Shown here in pieces: positions 7,404 to 14,314 of a DNA stretch of 18,004 nucleotides (position 1 is its first letter; the number at the start of each line of letters is the position of its first letter). A model generated the notes under the pieces. It saw only the letters and a list, made by a program, of their open reading frames with translations, did no database searches and was not told where the DNA came from. The DNA is taken from NCBI GenBank assembly GCA_946544695.1, contig CAMNMO010000015.1:1-18004 (forward strand), given 5' to 3'. Made by a program: the position numbers and the translations under genes. The stretch comes from an uncultured Ruminococcus sp. (GTDB lineage: Bacteria; Bacillota; Clostridia; Oscillospirales; Ruminococcaceae).

Positions 7404-8678
7404 ATGTCTGAGACTACCAATTCATGCAGCATACCTCAGTCGGGTTCTGACAGGGTAAATAGATCTTATTTCGATAAGTCCAGAAAATCGGACTACGTTG
7501 TACTCGTCCCCGATATGCTGCCCATTCACTTCAAGCTGATAATGGCGATCTATGAGCAGTACGGCTACCGTATGGAGCTTTTGCAGACCTCCACCCGAAG
7601 CGTCATAGATGAGGGACTAAAAAATGTCCATAACGATACCTGCTATCCCGCACTGCTGGTAATAGGTCAGTTTATGGACGCACTCAACAGCGGCAAATAT
7701 GATCCCGATCATACCGCACTGCTCATCTCGCAGACAGGCGGCGGCTGCAGGGCTTCAAACTATATCCACCTGTTGAGAAAGGCACTTTCTTCCACCTATC
7801 CTCAGGTGCCCGTGCTATCGCTGAATTTCAGCGGACTGGAGAAAGATGCTTCGATAGAGGTCTCGCCGACCATAGCGCTGAAGCTGATATATGCCGTGCT
7901 TTACGGCGATATGCTCATGCTGCTGTATAACCAGTGCAAGCCTTATGAGATAACCGAGAATTCCACAGATGAACTGCTTGCAAGATGGCAGCACCGTCTC
8001 GGTAAACTTTTCCATACCAAGCGTGATTATATGAGCACAGCAAAGCATTACCGTGCAATGCTGAAGGACTTTGCCGCTCTCCCCAGAAGCAAAGAAAAAA
8101 AGCCGAAGGTGGGTATCGTCGGTGAGATATATGTAAAGTATTCTCCTCTTGCCAATAACCACCTGAATGAGTTCCTGCTCAGTGAAGGCTGTGAGCCAAA
8201 TGTACCAGGTCTGCTGGACTTTGTTATGTACTGCGCTTCCGATGCCATAAATGACAGTAAGCTCTATGATACCAGAACGAAGAAAACTCTGCTTTTCGGC
8301 ATTGGCTACGATGTGCTTTATAAATTCCAGAAGCAGCAGATCAAGATAATCAACGAGCAGGGCATTTTCCAACCGCCTCATGATTTTGAACATCTGCGTG
8401 AATGTGCCGATAAATATATCAATCAGGGCGTCAAGATGGGTGAAGGCTGGCTAATAACCGCTGAAATGGCTGCACTTGCCGAAACAGGTACAAAGAACAT
8501 CATCTGCACTCAGCCCTTCGGCTGCCTGCCCAACCATATCGTTGCAAAGGGAAGTGCCCGTGTCATCAAGCAGGCTTATCCCGATGCCAATATAGTTGCC
8601 ATTGACTATGACCCAGGTGCAACAAAGGTCAATCAGGAGAACCGTATCAAGCTGATGCTTGCAAATGCGGTGATGTAA
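7404..8678 (+). CDS. 2-hydroxyacyl-CoA dehydratase (HgdB/D-component-like) family protein
   Basis: Protein of 424 residues matching the C-terminal part of the large activase-DUF2229-dehydratase proteins of Clostridia. Recognisable stretches are LVPDMLPIHFKL near the start, NDTCYPALLVIGQ and TGGGCRASNYIHLLRKAL (candidate cluster-binding cysteines), and near the end CTQPFGCLPNHIVAKG and DYDPGATKVNQENRIKLML. Dehydratase subunits of this family hold [4Fe-4S] clusters and receive an electron from the activase, here presumably the preceding gene product. The two genes are 61 bases apart on one transcript, with GGAGG just before this ATG. The first ~25 residues are polar and probably disordered, as expected of a junction that in relatives is an internal linker. 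Substrate unknown; a role in fatty acid, amino acid or other 2-hydroxyacyl-CoA metabolism is only suggested by family. Confidence 0.88.
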   Translation: MSETTNSCSIPQSGSDRVNRSYFDKSRKSDYVVLVPDMLPIHFKLIMAIYEQYGYRMELLQTSTRSVIDEGLKNVHNDTCYPALLVIGQFMDALNSGKYDPDHTALLISQTGGGCRASNYIHLLRKALSSTYPQVPVLSLNFSGLEKDASIEVSPTIALKLIYAVLYGDMLMLLYNQCKPYEITENSTDELLARWQHRLGKLFHTKRDYMSTAKHYRAMLKDFAALPRSKEKKPKVGIVGEIYVKYSPLANNHLNEFLLSEGCEPNVPGLLDFVMYCASDAINDSKLYDTRTKKTLLFGIGYDVLYKFQKQQIKIINEQGIFQPPHDFEHLRECADKYINQGVKMGEGWLITAEMAALAETGTKNIICTQPFGCLPNHIVAKGSARVIKQAYPDANIVAIDYDPGATKVNQENRIKLMLANAVM

Positions 8679-8969
8679 ATGGACGGGATAAAGTGGCTCC
8701 AAGAGTGGTATAAGTCCCAATGCGACGGTGACTGGGAGCATTGCTACGGGGTAAAGATCGAAACGCTCGACAACCCCGGGTGGTCAGTGAAGATAGATGT
8801 GAGGGAGACCGACGCCGAGGGCAGAACCTTTGAAAAGATATTTATTGACAACGGCGATGATGACTGGTACACCTGTTGGGTACAGGACGAAGTATTCCAC
8901 GGCTGCGGAGACCCCAATAAGCTTGAAACTATAATATCGGTTTTCATAAAATGGTTCGAGAACGAATAG
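8679..8969 (+). CDS. Orphan Imm53-like immunity protein
   Basis: Acidic cytoplasmic protein of 96 residues. The pattern WLQEWYKSQCDGDWEH, then GVKIETLDNPGWSVKID and a DDWYTCWV segment matches what I know of immunity protein 53 (Imm53) of polymorphic toxin systems, a mainly beta family often found as orphan genes in Firmicutes. Its ATG starts on the base after the TAA of the dehydratase-like gene (no gap), with GGTGAT at 8669-8674 inside the upstream coding end as ribosome binding site, so translation is probably coupled. No toxin gene is in the window. It could protect against toxins from neighbouring cells, or have a housekeeping role; the sequence does not decide. A strong terminator follows. 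Confidence 0.8.
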   Translation: MDGIKWLQEWYKSQCDGDWEHCYGVKIETLDNPGWSVKIDVRETDAEGRTFEKIFIDNGDDDWYTCWVQDEVFHGCGDPNKLETIISVFIKWFENE

Positions 8970-9000
8970 GATCGCCTGCACTGCATAAAACGAATGATGA

Positions 9001-9024
9001 AAGACGGCGTTTGCCGTCTTTTTA
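9001..9024 (+). terminator. Rho-independent terminator of the activase operon
   Basis: AAGACGGC (9001-9008), loop GTTT, GCCGTCTT (9013-9020), then TTTATTTG. The 8-bp stem is perfect and lies about 30 bases after the immunity gene. Confidence 0.9.
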
Positions 9025-9059
9025 TTTGTGAAAAAATGATAAAATCTCATTAATTTATA

Positions 9060-9088
9060 TTGCAATTTCTTGCGCATTGTTGTATAAT
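9060..9088 (+). promoter_or_regulatory. Promoter of the diguanylate cyclase-nitroreductase unit
   Basis: TTGCAA (9060-9065), 17-base spacer, TATAAT (9083-9088), about 60 bases before the start codon. The flanking DNA is strongly AT-rich. Confidence 0.75.
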
Positions 9089-9151
9089 GATGTGTAGGTA
9101 ATTTTATTGCTGCTTTATAGCTTTACGTTCCCCTGACAGAGAGGATGAATA

Positions 9152-11056
9152 ATGAAAAGAAAAACTATTGCACTGTGCGTTACGGGCTTTGACTGGGAAA
9201 AGGAAAGCCGTATCGTTGACGGTGTTTGGCGTTGTTGTCTCGAAAAGGATATCAATCTGCTGATATTCGCTTCATTGCTTAGAAAACAGCCACTCAATTC
9301 TGAACAAACATACTCTGAAAGCATCATAAACGGCGAATCGGAAATATTCGACCTCATCAATTATAAGCTTGTTGACGGTGTGCTTATTTTAGGTGATACC
9401 ATAATTCGTGATAAAGTTATTTCTGATATAGCTTCCCGTGCGGAAGTGAATGGTGTCCCTGTTGTGAATATCGCTGATCCTTCCCATCCGCTTCGGCATA
9501 ATGTCCTTCTCAGTGACAGAAATGCTATGGAACTTTGCGTAAGTCATCTGGTGGAAGAACATGGGCTGACAAAGATCAATTTTATCGGCGGTTTCCCGGG
9601 AAATTATGAGACCGAGACACGCCTTGCCGCTTACAGAAAAGTCCTTGAAAGCCACGGCATAGCATTTGAACCTGAAAGGGTCGGCTACGGTGAATTCTGG
9701 CGAAAGGCTTATGATGTTACCGAGGGTTTCCTGAAAAACGGCGAACTGCCCGAAGCTATCGCCTGCGCCAGTGATACTATGGCTTTTTTCTGTATGGACT
9801 GCCTGAAAACACACGGCTACAAAATCCCCGAGGATATAATAGTTACGGGTTTTGACGGCATAAAGGAAAGCGAGCTGTATTCCCCCACACTGACCACCGC
9901 AAGGCATGCCTACGGTACCTCGGGATATGAGGCTGTGGCTGTGCTTGAAAAGCTGTGGGCAGGTGAAGATGTGCGTGAAGATATTTATGTCGATTCCGAG
10001 CTTATCTCAGCGCAGTCCTGCGGCTGTGTCCCTAAAAAGCAGCGTCTTGAAGATTTTTACGAAGACCAGATAGCATCACGCACCAAAAACCTTGAATTCA
10101 ACCACGGACTTATCAAAATGGATACAAGGCTTGCGGCAGCTGAAACTTCCGAGCAGCTGTTTGCAAACTGCATAGTAGGTGCGGACTTTTTCCACCTGAA
10201 AAAATTGTATGTGTGTATCTCGGCGCATTTTGAACAAAGTGAGGACGACGGCATATCCGCCGATACCACCCGCATAGCTGATGATATGATGTGCATGTTC
10301 GACAGAACGGGTGAAGTCCCTGTCGGCAGCTGTTTCAAATCGCAGGACCTTGTGCCTGTAAAAGACCTCCTTTACGGTGATGAAATGGTGTTCATGGCTT
10401 TTTCGCCGCTGTATTACCGTGATGATATCATGGGTTATCTCGCTTATGAACCCAGCTTTGTGGGCGGTGCGGGCGACCTGTTCACGACATGGGTGCTCAA
10501 CCTTGCCAATAACGCAGGCAGCTTTTATATGAAAAATCAGCTGAGTTATGTGGTCAAAAAGCTTGAGAACCTTTATGTACGTGACCCGCTGACCGAGCTT
10601 TACAACCGACGTGGCATGAACAGTTTCGGCGGCAGACTTGCTGCTGATGCTGTAAAAAACGGCAAAAGCCTGACAGTGTTCTCGGTGGATATCGATGACC
10701 TTAAACCTATCAATGATACCTACGGCCACCGCAGCGGAGATAATGCTATATGCAGGGCTGCGCTTTCGGTAAGGTCGGCAATGCCCGAGGGCAGTGTTTG
10801 CTGCCGTACAGGCGGCGATGAATTCGTGGTTATATGCGCAGGTCTTTCTAAGGGCAGCGAAAAAGAGTATATAAGTTTCATCGATCAGCAGCTTAAAAGA
10901 TACGCCGATGAAAGCAGTACTCCTTACAGAGTCTCATGCAGCTGCGGTTATGCTACTGTGGACAGCGGCGAGTACGAAGGCCTCGAAAAGTTGATAACTC
11001 AGGCGGATATGGAAATGTATAAAGTCAAAACTGCAAAAAAAGCAGGAAGAAGATAG
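9152..11056 (+). CDS. Diguanylate cyclase with a LacI/GalR-type ligand-binding sensor domain
   Basis: Predicted soluble c-di-GMP synthase, 634 residues. Residues about 4-290 have the periplasmic-binding fold of LacI/GalR repressors (IALCVTGFDWEKES, VDGVLILGD, INFIGGFPGNYETETRLAAY, AIACASDTMAFFCMDCL, VTGFDGIKESE), but there is no helix-turn-helix head, signal peptide or TM segment, so it should bind a cytoplasmic ligand. A middle region (about 300-470) is unassigned and may be GAF-like. The GGDEF domain starts at DPLTELYNRRG (478), has DIDDLKPINDTYGHRSGD and an intact GGDEF at 554-558, so catalysis is expected. The four residues at the inhibitory RxxD position read PEGS, so product feedback through a primary I-site is probably absent. 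GAGAGGAT precedes the ATG. The nitroreductase gene starts 11 bases after the stop. Confidence 0.9.
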   Translation: MKRKTIALCVTGFDWEKESRIVDGVWRCCLEKDINLLIFASLLRKQPLNSEQTYSESIINGESEIFDLINYKLVDGVLILGDTIIRDKVISDIASRAEVNGVPVVNIADPSHPLRHNVLLSDRNAMELCVSHLVEEHGLTKINFIGGFPGNYETETRLAAYRKVLESHGIAFEPERVGYGEFWRKAYDVTEGFLKNGELPEAIACASDTMAFFCMDCLKTHGYKIPEDIIVTGFDGIKESELYSPTLTTARHAYGTSGYEAVAVLEKLWAGEDVREDIYVDSELISAQSCGCVPKKQRLEDFYEDQIASRTKNLEFNHGLIKMDTRLAAAETSEQLFANCIVGADFFHLKKLYVCISAHFEQSEDDGISADTTRIADDMMCMFDRTGEVPVGSCFKSQDLVPVKDLLYGDEMVFMAFSPLYYRDDIMGYLAYEPSFVGGAGDLFTTWVLNLANNAGSFYMKNQLSYVVKKLENLYVRDPLTELYNRRGMNSFGGRLAADAVKNGKSLTVFSVDIDDLKPINDTYGHRSGDNAICRAALSVRSAMPEGSVCCRTGGDEFVVICAGLSKGSEKEYISFIDQQLKRYADESSTPYRVSCSCGYATVDSGEYEGLEKLITQADMEMYKVKTAKKAGRR

Positions 11057-11067
11057 GAGTGTTCTAA

Positions 11068-11601
11068 ATGGAATTTCAGGAGCTTATCGAAAGCAGAAGA
11101 AGTGTCAGAAAGTATGCCGACAGGGAAGTCACCCGTGAGCAGATAGAGGAGATCATAAGGGCGGCACAGGAAGCCCCCTCATGGAAAAACCAGCAGACCA
11201 GCAGATATTACTGTGTGCTCTCAAAGGAAAAGCGTGAGCAGATACGCACTACCTGTTTCCCTTCTTTCAATGAACAGCGTTCGGAAAATGCAGCGCTTAT
11301 CGTTACTACATTTGTCAAGGGCAATGTGGGCTTCAACGATGAAGGCAAGCCAATAAACGAGCTTGGCGACGGCTGGGGCTGCTATGACCTGGGGCTTCAG
11401 AATGCCATTTTGCTGCTAAAAGCCAAAGAACTTGGTCTGTCAACTCTTGTCATGGGCATCAGGGACGCAGACAAGCTGAGAAACGCACTTGATATCCCCG
11501 AGACTGAGGAGATAGTTGCTGTGCTGGCAGTCGGCTATGCCGATGAATCCCCCAAAAGACCCAACCGCCGTGAACTTGCCGATATCTCAAAGTTCTTCTG
11601 A
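11068..11601 (+). CDS. Small FMN-dependent nitroreductase-family oxidoreductase
   Basis: A 177-residue member of the nitroreductase family (PF00881), soluble FMN flavoenzymes that reduce substrates with NAD(P)H. Typical features: ESRRSVRKYADREV near the start (FMN phosphate contacts), AAQEAPSWKNQQTSRYY, the central YDLGLQNAILLLKAKELGLSTLVMG and a C-terminal VAVLAVGYADESPKRPNRR. TAGGAG sits just before the ATG and only 11 bases separate it from the cyclase gene, so they form an operon. The physiological substrate cannot be told. The TetR-like pseudogene follows 34 bases on; if it once regulated this unit, that control is lost. Confidence 0.9.
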   Translation: MEFQELIESRRSVRKYADREVTREQIEEIIRAAQEAPSWKNQQTSRYYCVLSKEKREQIRTTCFPSFNEQRSENAALIVTTFVKGNVGFNDEGKPINELGDGWGCYDLGLQNAILLLKAKELGLSTLVMGIRDADKLRNALDIPETEEIVAVLAVGYADESPKRPNRRELADISKFF

Positions 11602-11635
11602 TAGCGGATAAGCTTTTATAGGTGGCGGTGCTGAT

Positions 11636-12203
11636 ATGCCTGTAAGAATAAAAGGGGTTCCCGCAAAGCTGATCGAAGCCGCCAGAGAAGAATTTTTTGA
11701 AAAAGGCTTTAAATCGGCGTCTATACGTGACATATCATCAAAAGCCGAAACAAGTCCCCGTGCTGTTTATACACGCTTTAAAAATAAGGAGGAACTCTTT
11801 GCTGCGGTGGTTCAGCCTGTCCTTGACAGCTTCTGCGAACAGTTCATGGCTGACAAGTAAGAATACCGGGACGAGGAAAGCGCAAAAAAACGCAGACCCG
11901 AGGATTATTACATCAGGTACTTAGAGTATGCCTATGCGCACAGGACAGAGTTTATACTGGTCCTTGAAAAATCGGCAGGCACGAGGTATGAGAACTTTAT
12001 AAAAGATCTTGCCGAGGCTGATATAAATTCGGTGGTCAGTCATCTTGAGATGCTGCACGACCATGATATAGAATTCGGCGCAGATCGATGTATTCCACAA
12101 AATACTCGACTGCGTGAGCAAGACCGCCTCCGCTGAGATGAGAGCTGCGTATAAGGCAGGCTTCAAAGACGGTGTTGCTCTGATGCGAGAAGTTCAGGAA
12201 TAA
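11636..12203 (+). pseudogene. TetR/AcrR-family regulator, broken by a stop codon and a frameshift
   Basis: The first 74 codons are a standard TetR DNA-binding domain (LIEAAREEFFEKGFKSASIRDI, then AVYTRFKNKEELF). TAA at 11858-11860 then ends the frame. The same frame continues after it with plausible ligand-domain sequence (EYRDEESAKKRRPEDYYIRY, HRTEFILVLEKSAGTRYENF) to about 12079. There one extra base (near 12080) shifts the frame; the continuation QIDVFHKILDCVSK, then MRAAYKAGFKDG runs to TAA at 12201-12203. Joined, the parts give a protein of normal TetR length (about 188 residues). Two separate lesions argue for real decay, though a sequencing error at one cannot be excluded. A truncated protein with only the DNA-binding head could still be made. 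Confidence 0.85.
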
Positions 12204-12225
12204 ACCTATCTTACACTAAAAGAAA

Positions 12226-12266
12226 GAGATATGTTCTCCTTGACAGAGAGCATATCTCTTTTCTTT
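12226..12266 (+). terminator. Rho-independent terminator after the TetR pseudogene
   Basis: GAGATATGTTCTC (12226-12238) pairs with GAGAGCATATCTC (12246-12258) over 13 bp with one G-U, loop of 7, followed by TTTTCTTTC. Flanking AAAGAAA/TTTCTTT extends the stem and suggests it could work in both directions. Confidence 0.88.
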
Positions 12267-12273
12267 CTGCTGA

Positions 12274-12302
12274 TTGACTTACAGGGCTTAATGTGCTATA
12301 AT
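12274..12302 (+). promoter_or_regulatory. Sigma-A-type promoter ahead of the sigma factor-PrsW operon
   Basis: TTGACT (12274-12279), 17-base spacer, TATAAT (12297-12302). It is about 300 bases before the sigma factor start, so the transcript would have a long untranslated leader. It lies just after the terminator of the previous unit. Confidence 0.78.
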
Positions 12303-12309
12303 CATAATG

Positions 12310-12600
12310 TATATATCTCCTTTTATATAAGGTGTGTCATATATGTACATTGATATAATATGAAGCAGAAGATCTGCTGATTTTTGATAAGGATATGAAT
12401 ATGGTTATCCCGCTGAAACATCATACCAAACAGCCTTTCGGCGGGAATTAACAGTAGTTGGCGGTATTCTTTTCCCCCGCCTACGGCAAATGCGTGAACG
12501 CATGGAAAAGAATACATCACAATACTTATATCTTGTTACACCGTTGTATAAAATGGTGTGTTAAAGGGATAACCACATAACGGAATAACAAACGGAAGGC
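12310..12600 (+). other. Hairpin-rich leader region before the ECF sigma factor gene
   Basis: No convincing gene lies here. Structures in order: AGCAGA/TCTGCT (12364-12378); CCCGCTGAAA (12409-12418) with TTTCGGCGGG (12436-12445), 10 bp with one G-U and extended by GTTA/TAAC; GTATTCTTTTCC (12464-12475) with GGAAAAGAATAC (12504-12515), a perfect 12-bp pair enclosing a second perfect hairpin ATGCGT-GA-ACGCAT (12490-12503). CCCGCC at 12476-12481 can also pair with GGCGGG at 12440-12445, so alternative folds exist. ATAAC recurs at 12569, 12577 and 12585 with a period of 8. An 18-codon frame from ATG 12391 and a short open stretch before it are unrecognised. Could be a cis-regulatory RNA, a small RNA, or a decayed repeat element. 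Confidence 0.5.
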
Positions 12601-12610
12601 GATGGCTATT

Positions 12611-13171
12611 ATGCACGAAACAGATGAACAGCTATACTTGCGTTTTTTTACTGATGGAGACGAAAAAGCGTTTCGCTTACTTTTGGAGAGATATGAGGAC
12701 AGCTTGACATTTTTCATCTTCGGCTTTGTAAAGAGTATGGAAGATGCAGAGGAACTGATGATGGACAGCTTTGCGGTCATCGCTTCGGGAACGGCTAAGT
12801 ATAAATGTCAGGAAGGTTCTTCCTTTAAGACATGGCTTTTTGCGGTTGGGTGCAACCACGCAAGAATGTTCCTGCGTAAAAAGAAGTTTTCGTTTATAGC
12901 GCTTGATGAAAACGCAGAAATATCGGCAGATTCTCCCGAAGCAGCACTTCTTGCGGGAGAAAGCAACCGTCAATTGTATGAGGGCTTGTCGAGAATAAAG
13001 GCAGACTACCGCCAGGTGCTTCACCTGACCTATTTTGAGGATATGAAGCCTGATGAAGTTGCTCAAGTCATGAAAAAGAGTATTAAACAGGTCTACAATC
13101 TTCTGTCACGAGGTAAGAAAGCACTGCGTGAGGAAATGGAAAGGATGGGATACAGCTATGCGCAGTACTGA
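12611..13171 (+). CDS. ECF-type RNA polymerase sigma factor
   Basis: Sigma-70 family, extracytoplasmic-function type, 186 residues (189 if the ATG at 12602 is used). Region 2 covers the first ~70 residues (DEKAFRLLLERYEDSLTFFI, then FVKSMEDAEELMMDSFAVI, and FKTWLFAVGCNHARMFLRKK for promoter melting and -10 contact). Region 4 is at the C terminus (IKADYRQVLHLTYFEDMKPD, then the helix-turn-helix VAQVMKKSIKQVYNLLSRGKKALREE). No region 1.1 or 3. The ATG at 12611 is preferred because GGAAGG at 12594-12599 is only 2 bases from the first ATG but 11 from the second; this is not certain. The next gene begins inside its last codons. The neighbouring PrsW-type protease implies it is held inactive at the membrane and released by proteolysis. 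Confidence 0.9.
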   Translation: MHETDEQLYLRFFTDGDEKAFRLLLERYEDSLTFFIFGFVKSMEDAEELMMDSFAVIASGTAKYKCQEGSSFKTWLFAVGCNHARMFLRKKKFSFIALDENAEISADSPEAALLAGESNRQLYEGLSRIKADYRQVLHLTYFEDMKPDEVAQVMKKSIKQVYNLLSRGKKALREEMERMGYSYAQY

Positions 13172-13496
13172 TGAGCATTTACAAGAGATCATGAAACGCT
13201 CGCAGAACATCAAAGAGAAGAAAGCACTAAAAAAGGCGATGATCACGGAAGTCATCTCTGCCGCTGCTTGTCTTGTTCTGATAATATGTTCAGTATCTTT
13301 CTTTCCGCAGATGACTGATGTCGATAATGAGACAGCGCAAGCTCATTATGGCAGTTTGATACTTCAAGCCTCTTACATGGGGTACGTTGTGGTCGGAGCG
13401 CTTGCGTTTATCCTCGGTGTAATAGTCACGCTGCTTTCAATGCAATGGAAGAAGATGAAGCAGAAAGAGCTTGACAAGGAGCGTGACAAGAAATGA
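13158..13496 (+). CDS. Small two-TM protein, candidate anti-sigma factor
   Basis: Unrecognised 112-residue protein. Layout: cytoplasmic N-terminal helix of about 28 residues (HLQEIMKRSQNIKEKKALKK), TM1 about 33-50, an outside loop of about 30 residues with acidic VDNE, TM2 about 76-97, and a very basic tail. It overlaps the sigma factor end by 14 bases and the next gene by 4, so all are translated together. ATG at 13158 with GGATGGGA upstream is preferred to an in-frame GTG at 13128. It is clearly paralogous to the product of 15087-15416: both have L-x-EIM-x-RS near the start and an ungapped match from YGS through GYV to TLL in TM2. A position right after an ECF sigma gene is the usual anti-sigma place, but there is no zinc-binding anti-sigma motif. 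Function is inferred only. Confidence 0.8.
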   Translation: MRSTDEHLQEIMKRSQNIKEKKALKKAMITEVISAAACLVLIICSVSFFPQMTDVDNETAQAHYGSLILQASYMGYVVVGALAFILGVIVTLLSMQWKKMKQKELDKERDKK

Positions 13497-14314
13497 CTTC
13501 GGGCTTGGCATATATCATTGCATTTATACATACTGCTGTACTTGCATATATCATCTTCGGCTCTGTCCGCCTGATAAAAAACGGCAAGAAGCTCCTTGTC
13601 ACCGTGTTTTTTACCTTTTCAATGGTGAGTTTTATGCTGAGTGGCTTGTATTGGATAGCATACGACCTGCTTCGTCCCGAAACACGAATGCCTTTTGCAG
13701 CTAATGAGATCGGAGAGTGTGCTGGGTTTCTTCTTTTGGCGGCAGCCGTTTCCGCTATGACAGACAGCAATAAGGAGGTCAATGATAATAGCGGACTACC
13801 TCAAAAGGCGCAGTCGGTATTAAAGGAGAGCATCTTCTCCGTTCTGTTTACCACTGCGAATGTTGCCCTGTGGATAGCTTGGTCAGGAGAATGGTTTGAA
13901 GATATTATGGTGGGCGGAGCATTCGGATATTTGCTTTGTACTGCTGTCCGTGCGTTGAAACAGCGTAATATACTATCTAAAAAGGAATGGCTCATCATCG
14001 GAGGAGCTTGCGTTTCTTTGATCGTTTTGCAGACGATCAGCTTCTTTGTGACGAAGAATATACATACAGCTTTGGATATTGCTTGCTTCTCTCTGCTTGC
14101 TGCCGGTATGCTGCATTTTATAGTCCGTTGGATAAAGTCCCGAAAAAACGCTGCACCCATATCGTCTTTCTGCCTTGCACTTGCCGGCTTCTCGTGGACG
14201 ATCATAGCCATGTATATGAATTCGGGTATTTTCTATATGATCGCACTGGCAGTCAGCGCTATGATGATGATACTGCTGTTGTTATCTCTTAGGAAAGAGG
14301 TGATGACCTCTTGA
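13493..14314 (+). CDS. Polytopic membrane protein of unknown function in the sigma operon
   Basis: A 273-residue protein with about eight hydrophobic segments and short loops (for example IIAFIHTAVLAYIIFGSV at the start, FLLLAAAVSAM, IIGGACVSLIVLQTISFFVT, and MIALAVSAMMMILLLLSL near the end). One longer hydrophilic loop (about 91-108, EVNDNSGLPQKAQSV) follows the third or fourth segment. No enzymatic or transporter motif was recognised. Its ATG overlaps the previous stop (ATGA), and its stop overlaps the TTG start of the protease gene, so it is part of the same translational chain. It may be a membrane sensor, scaffold or helper for the protease or for the small two-TM protein; the sequence alone does not tell. 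Confidence 0.8.
   Translation: MTSGLAYIIAFIHTAVLAYIIFGSVRLIKNGKKLLVTVFFTFSMVSFMLSGLYWIAYDLLRPETRMPFAANEIGECAGFLLLAAAVSAMTDSNKEVNDNSGLPQKAQSVLKESIFSVLFTTANVALWIAWSGEWFEDIMVGGAFGYLLCTAVRALKQRNILSKKEWLIIGGACVSLIVLQTISFFVTKNIHTALDIACFSLLAAGMLHFIVRWIKSRKNAAPISSFCLALAGFSWTIIAMYMNSGIFYMIALAVSAMMMILLLLSLRKEVMTS

Noticed and set aside
10076..10729. 217-codon minus-strand frame opposite the diguanylate cyclase gene
   Set aside because: Antisense to well-supported sensor-GGDEF coding sequence, no family resemblance.
10787..10798. Possible RxxD inhibitory site of the diguanylate cyclase
   Set aside because: The residues at that position read PEGS, so the primary I-site is absent.
12323..12520. 65-codon minus-strand frame in the sigma factor leader
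   Set aside because: No family match known to me and no ribosome binding site; the stretch is better explained by inverted repeats.
13128..13157. GTG start adding ten residues to the two-TM protein at 13158
   Set aside because: It has no good ribosome binding site at the right distance, and the paralogue aligns with the shorter form starting at ATG 13158.
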